Positions 1-7,244 of a DNA stretch of 11,627 bases are shown one piece after another. Position numbers and translations under genes: made by a program. The stretch is from JAJBWD01 sp041670885. Its GTDB lineage: Bacteria > Bacillota > Clostridia > Clostridiales > Clostridiaceae. The notes beneath the pieces are model-generated. The model was given only the letters and a program-made list of their open reading frames with translations, had not been told where the DNA came from and ran no database searches. The DNA lies in contig JBAXYJ010000079.1 of the NCBI GenBank assembly GCA_041670885.1, positions 1-11,627 on the forward strand. The letters are read 5' to 3'. Numbering within the stretch: position 1 is the first letter of the stretch; each line of letters starts with the position of its first letter.

Positions 1-40
1 AAAATTTGGATCATAGAGTAATCTATGGTCCAAATTTTTT
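1..40. terminator. Rho-independent terminator, probably bidirectional
   Basis: Bases 1-17 pair with 22-38 around a GTAA tetraloop, with one G:T pair (11:28). A T-run at 35-40 follows on the + strand, and a matching A-run on the left would give a U-run on the - strand. It most likely ends a + strand gene left of the window. The adjacent LUD gene has its own closer terminator. Confidence 0.8.
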
Positions 41-73
41 ATGTATTGTTATGGTTCTTTCAGCAGTGTATCT

Positions 74-120
74 TCAAAAAAATAATGCTGCTTAATTATA
101 TTGATAATCAAGCAGTATTA
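74..120 (-). terminator. Terminator of the LUD-domain gene
   Basis: On the - strand, just after the stop codon of the LUD-domain gene, an 11-bp stem forms (83-93 with 110-120, one G:T pair) and is followed directly by a T-run (complement of the A-run at 76-82). The loop is AT-rich and may form a small inner hairpin. This is a standard intrinsic terminator, and with the upstream promoter it makes the LUD gene monocistronic. Confidence 0.8.
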
Positions 121-124
121 AACT

Positions 125-766
125 TTAATACCCTAAGCTTTTATTTACTATTATTACATGAATTCTGTTTTTGTCAAACTGCTTCCTTATAAGGGTGTAC
201 TCAGAGCAGATTCTGTCATCTGAGCTGCAGTCCATACAGTATCCAACCTTTACACAGGGAGTTGCTTTATTCAGCCTTTTTGCATTGGCGGGAGCAGACA
301 TTTCTCTGTTTCTTTCAATGGCCGCTTCCAGATCCTTAACTATTTTATTGAAGCCTACAACAACTATTACCTTATCTGGCCCATAAAGCATAGCAGCTAC
401 TCTGTTTCCGTTTCCATCTACGTTATAAAGCTCTCCATCTTCTGTTACAGCATTTGAGCTTCCAAAATAAGCATCTGCGGAAAAACTTTTTCTAAATACT
501 TCTTTAATTTCTTCTTTTGTAAGGCCTTCTTTATATCTATCAAAAAATGTGTATTTTCCACTCCTTAAATAATCAATAATACCGGTTTCAAATAGAGTCA
601 TAGAACCGCCTACTGCCACAGAGGAACCTTCATTTACTATTTCTTCTATTTTTTCTATAAGTTCCTTTTCGTCCTGGACTAAATACCCGTTCATTTTGTT
701 CTTCTTTAATGCTTCTATAGTCCTCTCGATTCTCTTTTCTACTATGAAATCAGAATTTTTATCCAT
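125..766 (-). CDS. LUD-domain (lactate utilization LutC/YkgG-like) protein
   Basis: This 213-residue protein belongs to the LUD superfamily (formerly DUF162), which includes LutB/LutC of lactate oxidation and many stand-alone clostridial members of unknown role. Residues 53-62 (GGSMTLFETG) and the stretch around 101-126 ending in NGNRVAAM are the usual conserved blocks. A C-terminal cysteine cluster (C171, C177, C180, C187, in the pattern TPC..GYCMDC..DRIC) is typical of the stand-alone clostridial subgroup and could bind metal. The start is the ATG at 764-766, preceded by an AAGGAG Shine-Dalgarno. There are no lutA or lutB neighbours, and the gene has its own promoter and terminator, so a role in the Lut pathway should not be assumed. 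The family call is firm; the substrate is unknown. Confidence 0.85.
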   Translation of the reverse strand: MDKNSDFIVEKRIERTIEALKKNKMNGYLVQDEKELIEKIEEIVNEGSSVAVGGSMTLFETGIIDYLRSGKYTFFDRYKEGLTKEEIKEVFRKSFSADAYFGSSNAVTEDGELYNVDGNGNRVAAMLYGPDKVIVVVGFNKIVKDLEAAIERNREMSAPANAKRLNKATPCVKVGYCMDCSSDDRICSEYTLIRKQFDKNRIHVIIVNKSLGY

Positions 767-796
767 TATACCACTCCTTCTTATTATATTATTTTA

Positions 797-825
797 AGTA
801 TAGTTTATTATTGCAATATGGTCAA
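797..825 (-). promoter_or_regulatory. Sigma-A promoter of the LUD-domain gene
   Basis: Read on the - strand: TTGACC (-35, 820-825), 17 bp, TATACT (-10, 797-802), about 30 bp before the ATG. Hexamer match and spacing are near consensus. Confidence 0.7.
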
Positions 826-854
826 TACTGGAAAATATATAGGAAATTACCGGA

Positions 855-879
855 TAAAAAAAGAGCATAATTGCTCTTT
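855..879 (-). terminator. Terminator after the SEC-C gene
   Basis: On the - strand, AAAGAGCA, loop ATTA, TGCTCTTT is followed by a T-run (complement of the A-run at 855-862). It lies within ten bases of the stop codon and closes the murA-hydrolase-SEC-C transcription unit. Confidence 0.75.
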
Positions 880-886
880 AACCTGT

Positions 887-1390
887 CTATGCGTTCCTGC
901 CACAGCACTTTTTATATTTCTTTCCGCTTCCGCAGGGGCAGGGATCATTTCTTCCAACTTTGTTGTCATTTCTTACTATTTTTGAATTTGACCAGTCTTT
1001 TTTTATTTCTTTTCTTTTTTCCTCAGAGATTATAGAATCCCACTGCTTTAATGAGTAAAGATAATCTGCCTTGGCATCTAACATATTAAAATACAGCTTT
1101 TCAAAGTCAATATCCAAGGAAACCTGTGTATTCTCTTCGATATTTTCCAGGTCAACAGGAGTTTTCAAGCTGTCGTTTATTCCATCTAAGAATCCAACTA
1201 CAAACTGATTTGTAGTGTGGAATAAATCTGACAGGGCTTTTACATTTGAGTTAAGCACTGTGTCTTTGTTTGATAATATATGTTCGTATATTTTCTTTTC
1301 AACAGTACCGTACTCATCCCAAAATGCTTTTTCCCCATAAGTTTTAACATAGTTAACTACTAAGTCTGTCCATTCTTTGTATAAGCTCAT
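887..1390 (-). CDS. SEC-C metal-binding motif protein
   Basis: This 167-residue protein ends in a classic SEC-C zinc motif, CPCGSGKKYKKCCG, at residues 151-164 (C151, C153, C162, C163), as at the C-terminus of SecA, where it binds zinc and contacts SecB or the ribosome. Residues 1-140 are predicted mostly helical, acidic and lysine-rich, and match nothing I recognise. Many small bacterial proteins carry SEC-C as an add-on with unknown function. The start is ATG at 1388-1390, with an AAAGGAG Shine-Dalgarno about six bases upstream. The gene follows the YycJ-like gene by 63 bp with no terminator between them, so it is probably the last gene of the murA operon, though an internal promoter in the AT-rich gap cannot be excluded. 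Confidence 0.85.
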   Translation of the reverse strand: MSLYKEWTDLVVNYVKTYGEKAFWDEYGTVEKKIYEHILSNKDTVLNSNVKALSDLFHTTNQFVVGFLDGINDSLKTPVDLENIEENTQVSLDIDFEKLYFNMLDAKADYLYSLKQWDSIISEEKRKEIKKDWSNSKIVRNDNKVGRNDPCPCGSGKKYKKCCGRNA

Positions 1391-1453
1391 TTTTTGTCTC
1401 CTTTGTTTTTTAAAAATAAATAAAAATCTTATGTTTATATATATAATTATTTC

Positions 1454-2239
1454 CTAAATTTCAATATAGTTACTTGGCTCACTTCTCTTAGCAACAGCTA
1501 TATTTATTTCCTTCTTCAAATCTATACCGGCATCCATTAAAGCATTAAATACTGTTTTATATGCTAAATCAGGAAAATTATTTGTTTTGCTGAGATGACC
1601 TAATATAATATTTTTTTTGCTGCCATTGACAATTTTTATAATAGCCTCTGCACAGGCATCATTTGAAAGATGGCCTTCATCGCTTAAAATCCTTCTCTTG
1701 AGATAATAGGGATATGGACCAAATTTAAGCATCTCTATGTCATGATTGCTCTCCAACAGAATAATGTCGGAATCCATAATCTGATCCTTTATGTCATCGC
1801 TGAAATAACCTAAATCTGTTGTTATGGATATCTTTTTCCCTGAGCAGGATAAAGAATATCCGGAAGGATCTGCTGCATCATGAGAAGTACTGTATTTTAC
1901 TATATCCAAATCTTTAATATTTAAAATGTTATTATCTATGGTCTTCAGATTATGTTCTTTTATAGCCCCAATGCTTGTACCAATTGCTCCCCAGGTTTTT
2001 GGAGTAGCATAAACAGGTATATCGTATTTCCTTGATAATACACCAACACCCTTTATATGGTCAGAATGTTCATGGGTTATAAGAATTCCGTCAATTTCTT
2101 TTCCTGTTTCACCAATTGAACACAAGGCAGACTCTATGGTTTTGCCGGAAAGTCCGGCATCGATAAGTATCCTGGTTTCATTTGAGGAAACAAAGATACA
2201 GTTTCCGCTGCTCCCGCTAAATAAAGAACAAAACTTCAT
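1454..2239 (-). CDS. yycJ: YycJ/WalJ-type metallo-beta-lactamase-fold hydrolase
   Basis: This 261-residue protein starts with the family's typical N-terminus (MKFCSLFSGSSGNC). The metal-binding motif THEHSDH gives H56, H58, D60 and H61. Further likely ligands are H120 (TSHD), D142 (TTDLG) and H215 (LGHLSKTNN); the ESNHD stretch at 163-167 is another family block. YycJ/WalJ proteins are dinuclear-metal MBL-fold enzymes, with 5'-exonuclease-like activity reported for relatives and an effect on cell-wall or division coordination in organisms where the gene sits beside walRK. Here it is linked to murA instead. Its ATG starts one base after the murA stop codon, and its Shine-Dalgarno (AAGGA) lies within the end of murA, so the two are likely translationally coupled. 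Family assignment is strong; the in vivo substrate is unknown. Confidence 0.9.
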   Translation of the reverse strand: MKFCSLFSGSSGNCIFVSSNETRILIDAGLSGKTIESALCSIGETGKEIDGILITHEHSDHIKGVGVLSRKYDIPVYATPKTWGAIGTSIGAIKEHNLKTIDNNILNIKDLDIVKYSTSHDAADPSGYSLSCSGKKISITTDLGYFSDDIKDQIMDSDIILLESNHDIEMLKFGPYPYYLKRRILSDEGHLSNDACAEAIIKIVNGSKKNIILGHLSKTNNFPDLAYKTVFNALMDAGIDLKKEINIAVAKRSEPSNYIEI

Positions 2240-2240
2240 A

Positions 2241-3503
2241 TTAATCTTCCTTTACTCTTATTATGTCTGCACCTAAATTTTTTAATTTGTTTTCAATGTG
2301 GGGATAGCCTCTGTCTATATGATCGAGGCCGGAAACCTCTGTGGCTCCCTCAGCTGTAAGCCCTGCTATAATCATAGCAGCTCCTGCTCTCAAATCAGTT
2401 GCTTTTATTTTAGCTCCGGTAAGCTTATCAACTCCATCTATAATGGCCAGCTGTCCTTCTACTTTTATTTTAGCACCCATTTTTTTAAGCTCATCTACAT
2501 GCTTAAACCTGCTTTCCCATATACTTTCGTTTATTATACCTCTTCCCTGAGCCAAAGATAATAAAACGCTCATAGGCTGCTGCAGGTCTGTAGGAAATCC
2601 GGGATAGGGAAGAGTCTTCACATTAACAGATTTTAATGGGAATTTATCTGCTATAACCTTTAAGGAATCTCCGTCCTCAATAACCTTAACTCCCATTTCC
2701 TCTAATTTAGCACTAATTGACTCCATATGCTTTGGGATTATGTTATTTATTAATACCTCTCCACCGCAGGCTGCAGTAGCCATCATATATGTACCGGCTT
2801 CTATCTGATCAGGTATAACGCTGTAGTTACAGCCTGTCAGTTTTTCAACGCCTATTATTCTGATTACATCTGTTCCGGCACCCTTTATATTGGCTCCCAT
2901 GGAGTTTAAAAAGTTTGCTACGTCTACTACATGAGGTTCTTTTGCTACGTTTTCCAAAATAGTTGTGCCTTCAGCAAGTGTAGCTGCCAGCATAACATTT
3001 ATTGTAGCACCAACACTTACTACATCAAAGTATATATTTGTACCTATAAGTCTTTCTGCTGTAGCATGGATAGAACCGTGGTCTATTGTAACCTTTGCAC
3101 CAAGTGCCTCAAAGCCCTTTATATGTTGGTCTATTGGCCTGACTCCAATAGGACAGCCTCCGGGTAAGTCTACATTTGCTTCTTTAAATCTGCCTAAAAG
3201 AGCACCTATTAGATAATAGGAAGCTCTCATACTTCTAACATCCTCTGAAACTGCATTTATATTATCAACTGTAGTACTGTCTATAAAAATTGAGCTGTCA
3301 CTCTTACTAAGTTTACATCCTAAATTTTCTAATATTCTTTCTAAACAATGAACATCTTCAATATCTGGAGTATTGTCTATCTGTGATAATCCATTACTGG
3401 CCATTAAAGTAGCAGGTATTATTGCCACTGCGGCATTTTTAGCACCACTGATTTCAACAGTGCCATTTAACCTATTACCTCCGTTAATAATAAGTTTTTC
3501 CAT
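2241..3503 (-). CDS. murA: UDP-N-acetylglucosamine 1-carboxyvinyltransferase (MurA)
   Basis: This cytoplasmic enzyme transfers enolpyruvate from PEP to UDP-GlcNAc, the first committed step of peptidoglycan synthesis and the target of fosfomycin. The 420-residue length is normal for the family. The sequence shows the N-terminal SGAKNA motif with K22 and N23, and the catalytic loop PGGCPIGVRPIDQH with C117, which PEP and fosfomycin modify; a cysteine rather than aspartate here predicts fosfomycin sensitivity at the target level. The two-domain inside-out alpha/beta repeat is intact through DLRAGAAMIIAGL near residue 375. Low-GC Firmicutes often have two MurA paralogues, and I cannot tell which this is. 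The start is the ATG at 3501-3503; AAGGATGG upstream is a modest Shine-Dalgarno with long spacing, but the N-terminus matches the family start. It is the first gene of a murA-yycJ-SEC-C operon. Confidence 0.95.
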   Translation of the reverse strand: MEKLIINGGNRLNGTVEISGAKNAAVAIIPATLMASNGLSQIDNTPDIEDVHCLERILENLGCKLSKSDSSIFIDSTTVDNINAVSEDVRSMRASYYLIGALLGRFKEANVDLPGGCPIGVRPIDQHIKGFEALGAKVTIDHGSIHATAERLIGTNIYFDVVSVGATINVMLAATLAEGTTILENVAKEPHVVDVANFLNSMGANIKGAGTDVIRIIGVEKLTGCNYSVIPDQIEAGTYMMATAACGGEVLINNIIPKHMESISAKLEEMGVKVIEDGDSLKVIADKFPLKSVNVKTLPYPGFPTDLQQPMSVLLSLAQGRGIINESIWESRFKHVDELKKMGAKIKVEGQLAIIDGVDKLTGAKIKATDLRAGAAMIIAGLTAEGATEVSGLDHIDRGYPHIENKLKNLGADIIRVKED

Positions 3504-3541
3504 TTACTCATCCATCCTTAATCTGAGATTTGCTAAACTAC

Positions 3542-3550
3542 ATTATATCA
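3542..3550 (-). promoter_or_regulatory. murA: Extended -10 promoter of murA
   Basis: On the - strand, TGA followed by TATAAT forms an extended -10 (TATAAT at 3542-3547, TG at 3549-3550) about 40 bp before the murA ATG. No good -35 is seen at 17 bp, which is common for extended -10 promoters. The divergent 2H phosphoesterase promoter lies about 35 bp away. Confidence 0.5.
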
Positions 3551-3584
3551 TATATATGACTATATGGTATATATTTTTTTGAAC

Positions 3585-3612
3585 TGTACAAATTTCCTTT
3601 TTATGTTATAAT
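3585..3612 (+). promoter_or_regulatory. Promoter of the 2H phosphoesterase gene
   Basis: TGTACA (3585-3590), 16 bp, then TATAAT (3607-3612), preceded by TG at 3604-3605 to give an extended -10. The start codon at 3648 lies 35 bp downstream, leaving a short leader. Confidence 0.55.
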
Positions 3613-3647
3613 AAATAAGTATAATTAACTAAGGAATGGAGATATTT

Positions 3648-4190
3648 ATGAATTATTACCTGGTTGCTTTATTAGATGAAGATTCTTATACAGAGGTAGA
3701 GTCCCTTCAAAAAAACATATCAAAAAAGTACAGGATATATAAGGAACTTCCAAAACTTCATATTACTTTGGAAGTAATTAGGGATCCGGATTTAGATTTG
3801 CTGAGTAAAACTGTAAACGATATTATAGGAAAATATAAGAAATTTAAGGCTGAAGTTAATGGAACCGTATGTTTTCAGCCTCCTTATAAATCAGTTAACC
3901 TGTTAGTTGAGAAAAAAGGATATATAGGAAGATTGTCCAGAATAATAAATGAAAAATTAAGAAACCAGGGTTTCCTGGTACGGGATAGTGAAGAAGGCTG
4001 GGATCTGCATATTTCGCTTGCAAATACAAACTTTGCAAAGAAGGAGTGGTCCAATGCGGAATACTCCATTGCCTGTGAAAAAAGTATTAAGGAAGATTAT
4101 CACAAGATGGTCAGAATAGAGAAAATTGAAATATGGAAGCCTATTAATGTAAGAAAAGATATGGTTATAAAAAGTTTTGAATTAAAATAG
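3648..4190 (+). CDS. 2H phosphoesterase / 2'-5' RNA ligase-like protein
   Basis: This 180-residue protein carries the two His-x-Thr/Ser motifs of the 2H phosphoesterase superfamily: LHIT (H38, T40) and LHIS (H121, S123), about 80 residues apart as expected for the duplicated fold. The superfamily includes LigT/ThpR RNA 2',3'-cyclic phosphodiesterases and 2'-5' RNA ligases; the substrate here is unknown. I chose the ATG at 3648 because GGAG at 3638-3641 sits six bases upstream of it. An in-frame ATG at 3636 would add four residues, but its AAGGA abuts the start codon. The gene is monocistronic, divergent from murA and convergent with the glutamine synthetase gene. Confidence 0.8.
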   Translation: MNYYLVALLDEDSYTEVESLQKNISKKYRIYKELPKLHITLEVIRDPDLDLLSKTVNDIIGKYKKFKAEVNGTVCFQPPYKSVNLLVEKKGYIGRLSRIINEKLRNQGFLVRDSEEGWDLHISLANTNFAKKEWSNAEYSIACEKSIKEDYHKMVRIEKIEIWKPINVRKDMVIKSFELK

Positions 4191-4216
4191 GGCACACTAC
4201 CAAATATGAATTAAAA

Positions 4217-4254
4217 CAAAGCGGATACTAAGTGTAAACTCAGTATCCGCTTTG
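4217..4254. terminator. Bidirectional terminator between convergent genes
   Basis: A perfect 13-bp stem (4217-4229 with 4242-4254, GC-rich core GCGGATACT/AGTATCCGC) encloses a 12-base loop that can form a further three-pair GTAA hairpin. It lies 27 bp after the 2H gene stop and 24 bp after the glutamine synthetase stop. The 3' side is T-rich on the - strand (TTTGTTTTAA), so it should stop that strand best. Confidence 0.75.
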
Positions 4255-4277
4255 CTATTCACCCATAAGGGTGCACT

Positions 4278-6176
4278 CTATATATCTAATAAGTTTTTCT
4301 TATAGGAAGTATAGATAGTTCTCAGTTCGTCCATTTTGCTTTCCAGCTCAAGCTGAAGTGCTGATACCTTTTCATAATCTTTTGCTTCCGCTGCCAGCTT
4401 AATTTTAGTAAATAAGCTCTTATTGTCAACGGAATCCTTCATTAGATATAGTCTTAATTCATGTATTTTCATCCAGTTTTTAATATCTAAATCCAGTGCC
4501 TTTTCAGCAGAATGAAGCATTCTGCAGCTTCTTATTTGATCTATATATTTAGATATTATTCTCTGATTTACTTCTGTAACCCATCTGTCAATATAGCCTT
4601 CTTTAATGCTGCCTATAAGTTTGTCAGTAAATACTCCTTTTTCAACAAGTACCTTTTTCTTTTCAGGATATTTGTCAAAGCCTGAAAAGTTTTCATATAC
4701 AGTAGCAGGAGCTTTGCTGAAATATGCATCTCTTTCTTCTGATGTAAAGTCTTCGAATACATCTTCCTCACTTCTGTAAGCTCTTTCTTTAGCAAGATAA
4801 TCTGCATCTTCTCCTGGTTTCTTTGATAATTCTGCAAGAAGGCTGTCTTCATCCTTGCCGTTTTTAAAGGCATATTCAATTCCATCTAACATTGCTGAAT
4901 ATAAAGCTGAAAGGACTACATATGTGTTTGAATATGGGTTTGGTGCTCTAAGCTCAAATCTTGTAGCCAGTGGATTTAATTCATCTCTTACAAGTCCCAT
5001 AAGAACTGTTCTGTTTCTTGAAGGAACATCAACAGAGTGTCCTAAAGATGTTACTATACATATAGGAGCTTCAAAACCAGGCTTTAATCTTCTTAATGAA
5101 TCATTTGTAGAAGATACGAATGGGTTAATAACTTCGTAATTGTTTAGTACACCCATAACTGAAGCATATCCTACTGCACTTAAGAAATGTTTCTTTGTAG
5201 CAGTAAATAGATTTATAAACTTTCCGCTTTTTAGTTTCATGGCCATACCAACATGAGTATGCTCTCCGCTTCCTGCAACACCTTCAATTGGTTTAGCTTT
5301 AAATGTAACTTCAAGACCATAGCTTCTGAATACTTCTGAAACGATATATCTTACGAATATTTCGTTGTCTGCTGTCTGAATTGCTGTTGAGTATTTCCAG
5401 TCAATCTCAAGCTGTTCCATTATATGGTCCAGATTACCTTCGCTGTCAAGCTTAGCCTTAACTCCCCCAACTTCCTTATGACCCATTTCCGGTTCAATAC
5501 CATAGTCTGCCATAAGAAGTAATGATTCTTCTAAAGCTGTCCTTACAGCACCTTTTGTTTTCTGCCAATATTGCTCTTTTAATGTCTGGGATGTATATAA
5601 TTTTTCAACTAAAGCAATGTCATTTGGTGTTTTTACCCAAAATTCTAATTCTGTTGCACAGGTAGCTGTTATTTCATCTATATCATCTATTGCTATTCCG
5701 TAGGGGGATAATTTTTCCGGATGGTCTTTGAAGAGTTGAAGAAGAGTTTTACTGAAGTTTTCGATACTTGCTTTGAGAAGATATCTTGAGTCAACGAATT
5801 TGCCCTCATGTCTTAGGAAACAAGGGATTCTGAGTGTTCCTACAGGCTTTTCCGTTTCGTAATCTATGTGTTCGTAATTGTAGTCAACATACCAGCTGAC
5901 GTCGGTGTCTGCTATCATGTCCACTTTGGCATTGTTTAGTGTAGCTATTCCTGGAAGGACAACAGATGAACCGTCAGTTTGCACTGCACCATCTAAGAAA
6001 CCTTTGATATCCTTAAGGAAAAGTCCGATTGGAATTTTTTCGTCGGTGTCATTACCCGTCAGGTCCACACCTATTGCTGAGACGAATTTGATCTCTGGAT
6101 GAGCAGTCAATATTTTCTCGATTGCTTCCGGAGAATGGTCCTTTTTACCAATAAAGTAAGTTAAATCTTTTTCCAT
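4278..6176 (-). CDS. glnA: Glutamine synthetase, long divergent GSI-like form
   Basis: Catalyses ATP-dependent formation of glutamine from glutamate and ammonia in the cytoplasm. The 632-residue protein has a GSI-like core: N-terminal beta-grasp block TDGSSV (67-72), ELEF (176-179), GSGEHTH (302-308; H306 matches the substrate-binding histidine), RRLKPGFEAP (362-371), SRNRT (386-390) and RFELRAPNP (406-414). It lacks the GSGKHNNWS motif of classical GlnN/GSIII. About 190 residues (roughly 445-632) extend beyond a normal 440-450 residue GSI and look helical and charged. One difference stands out: where GSI has HHEVAPGQxE, this protein has GHKEVGGVKAK (232-242), so the second metal-binding glutamate is not in its usual place. 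The start is the ATG after AAGGAGG; a near-consensus promoter lies upstream. No glnR, P-II or nifH-like genes are adjacent. Glutamine synthetase is the best call, but a related ligase is possible. Confidence 0.85.
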   Translation of the reverse strand: MEKDLTYFIGKKDHSPEAIEKILTAHPEIKFVSAIGVDLTGNDTDEKIPIGLFLKDIKGFLDGAVQTDGSSVVLPGIATLNNAKVDMIADTDVSWYVDYNYEHIDYETEKPVGTLRIPCFLRHEGKFVDSRYLLKASIENFSKTLLQLFKDHPEKLSPYGIAIDDIDEITATCATELEFWVKTPNDIALVEKLYTSQTLKEQYWQKTKGAVRTALEESLLLMADYGIEPEMGHKEVGGVKAKLDSEGNLDHIMEQLEIDWKYSTAIQTADNEIFVRYIVSEVFRSYGLEVTFKAKPIEGVAGSGEHTHVGMAMKLKSGKFINLFTATKKHFLSAVGYASVMGVLNNYEVINPFVSSTNDSLRRLKPGFEAPICIVTSLGHSVDVPSRNRTVLMGLVRDELNPLATRFELRAPNPYSNTYVVLSALYSAMLDGIEYAFKNGKDEDSLLAELSKKPGEDADYLAKERAYRSEEDVFEDFTSEERDAYFSKAPATVYENFSGFDKYPEKKKVLVEKGVFTDKLIGSIKEGYIDRWVTEVNQRIISKYIDQIRSCRMLHSAEKALDLDIKNWMKIHELRLYLMKDSVDNKSLFTKIKLAAEAKDYEKVSALQLELESKMDELRTIYTSYKKNLLDI

Positions 6177-6232
6177 ATTATACCTCCTTATAATAGATAT
6201 TATCTGTAATTGAATTTAAAAATATTCATTAA

Positions 6233-6261
6233 ATTTTATTACATTTATAGGTTAATGTCAA
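6233..6261 (-). promoter_or_regulatory. glnA: Near-consensus promoter of the glutamine synthetase gene
   Basis: On the - strand: a perfect TTGACA (-35, 6256-6261), 17 bp, TAAAAT (-10, 6233-6238). The leader to the ATG is about 50 bases, with no terminator or riboswitch-like fold that I can see. This is the strongest promoter match in the window, as expected for a highly expressed enzyme. Confidence 0.75.
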
Positions 6262-6277
6262 TAGATGTACAAATAAA

Positions 6278-6323
6278 TATGCAAGTTTTTAATAAAATTA
6301 TTCATATTTTAGAAACTTGTATA
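6278..6323. repeat. Inverted repeat between the glnA and murI promoters
   Basis: TATGCAAGTTT (6278-6288) and AAACTTGTATA (6313-6323) are inverted copies with a single mismatch (a G:T pair) and a 24-bp AT-rich spacer. The right arm overlaps the murI -35 region, and the left arm starts 16 bp upstream of the glnA -35. It could be a paired operator for a DNA-looping or dimeric regulator, but AT-rich DNA yields such repeats by chance. Confidence 0.35.
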
Positions 6324-6346
6324 TAAGCAATATCTGGTAGTATAAT
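6317..6346 (+). promoter_or_regulatory. murI: Putative promoter of the murI operon
   Basis: TTGTAT (6317-6322), 18 bp, then a perfect TATAAT (6341-6346). The -35 is poor. The murI start at 6458 leaves a leader of about 105 bases. Confidence 0.5.
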
Positions 6347-6437
6347 TATATAAGGAAATTGCATAAGTACCTGTTGGCTGTTTTTTAGGTTAAAATTCAA
6401 TTAATAGATTATGTGATTTACTTATATAGAGGAAATT

Positions 6438-6461
6438 ATGCAGATAGTGGTGATTATATGA
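6438..6461 (+). other. Possible 7-codon leader ORF overlapping the murI start
   Basis: ATG at 6438 opens a seven-codon frame (MQIVVII) ending in TGA at 6459-6461, which overlaps the murI ATG as ATGA. AGAGGA at 6428-6433 is a better Shine-Dalgarno than the one directly before murI (GGTGA, 6449-6453). This would allow coupled re-initiation, but so short an ORF could be chance. Confidence 0.25.
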
Positions 6462-7228
6462 TAAATAAAAGTAAACCTATTGGTTTTTTTGATTCGGGAG
6501 TAGGCGGAATAAGTGTATTAAAAGAGGCAGTTAAGCTTATGCGGTCGGAAAGTTATATTTATTATGGAGATTCAATTAATGCTCCATATGGAACTAAGGA
6601 TATAGATACTATTAAAAAATTAACCTTTAAGGGAATTGAATTTTTATATAATAAAGGTGTAAAGGCAATAGTTGTAGCCTGTAATACAGCAACCTCCGCT
6701 GCAATTTATGATTTAAGGGAAAAATACAAGGGTATTCCTGTAATTGGCATAGAGCCTGCGGTAAAGCCGGCAGTAAAATTTAATAGGGGGGGGCAAATCC
6801 TTATTATGGCAACTCCTGCCACTCTTTCTCAGTCAAAATATTTTAATTTGATTAAGGAGTATAAAGTAGAAGATAAGATAGTATCTCTGCCCTGTGATGG
6901 CTTGGCTGAAATAATAGAAGATGGAAATGTATCAGGGAATGTAGTTAAAAATTATTTAAATTCAAAGCTTAAGAAAATAGATGTGAGCAGCGTGGAGACT
7001 ATAGTCCTTGGATGTACTCATTACCCTTTTATAAAAGAAGAAATAAATAATATATTTGGGCCGGAAGTTCCTATAATAGATGGAAGCTTCGGAACAGTTA
7101 AAAGATTAAGCTCTAAGCTTTTAGAATATGATTTATTTACTGATAGTAAGGATAGTGGAACCATAGAAATATTTAATTCTAAGAATGAAGCTATGGTTCA
7201 GCTTTGTTATAATCTTTTAAGTATATAG
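6458..7228 (+). CDS. murI: Glutamate racemase
   Basis: This cofactor-independent cytoplasmic enzyme makes D-glutamate for peptidoglycan. The 256-residue protein shows the N-terminal FDSGVGG motif with D12, YYGDSINAPYGTKD (35-48), the first catalytic cysteine in VVACNTATS (C75) and the second in VLGCTHYP (C186), the pair that deprotonates and reprotonates the alpha-carbon. The ATG at 6458 gives the normal family N-terminus; an in-frame GTG at 6413 would add 15 residues unlike the family and lacks a clear ribosome binding site. The gene heads a + strand cluster with a membrane protein (16-bp gap) and a cyclophilin. A run of eight Gs at 6786-6793, encoding the end of R110 plus G111-G112, is an unusual homopolymer for this AT-rich DNA. 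Confidence 0.95.
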   Translation: MINKSKPIGFFDSGVGGISVLKEAVKLMRSESYIYYGDSINAPYGTKDIDTIKKLTFKGIEFLYNKGVKAIVVACNTATSAAIYDLREKYKGIPVIGIEPAVKPAVKFNRGGQILIMATPATLSQSKYFNLIKEYKVEDKIVSLPCDGLAEIIEDGNVSGNVVKNYLNSKLKKIDVSSVETIVLGCTHYPFIKEEINNIFGPEVPIIDGSFGTVKRLSSKLLEYDLFTDSKDSGTIEIFNSKNEAMVQLCYNLLSI

Positions 7229-7244
7229 ATATGGGGGAAGTAAA

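Noticed and set aside
6211..6228. TGAAT...ATTCA palindrome in the glnA leader
   Set aside because: Five-base arms in very AT-rich DNA are expected by chance, and the repeat does not overlap the promoter.
6413..6457. GTG start that would add 15 residues to glutamate racemase
   Set aside because: The added residues do not look like the family N-terminus and there is no good ribosome binding site; ATG 6458 gives the usual start.
6347..6457. Possible riboswitch or T-box in the murI leader
   Set aside because: The leader is too short, with no conserved T-box sequence, no terminator stem and no recognisable aptamer motif.
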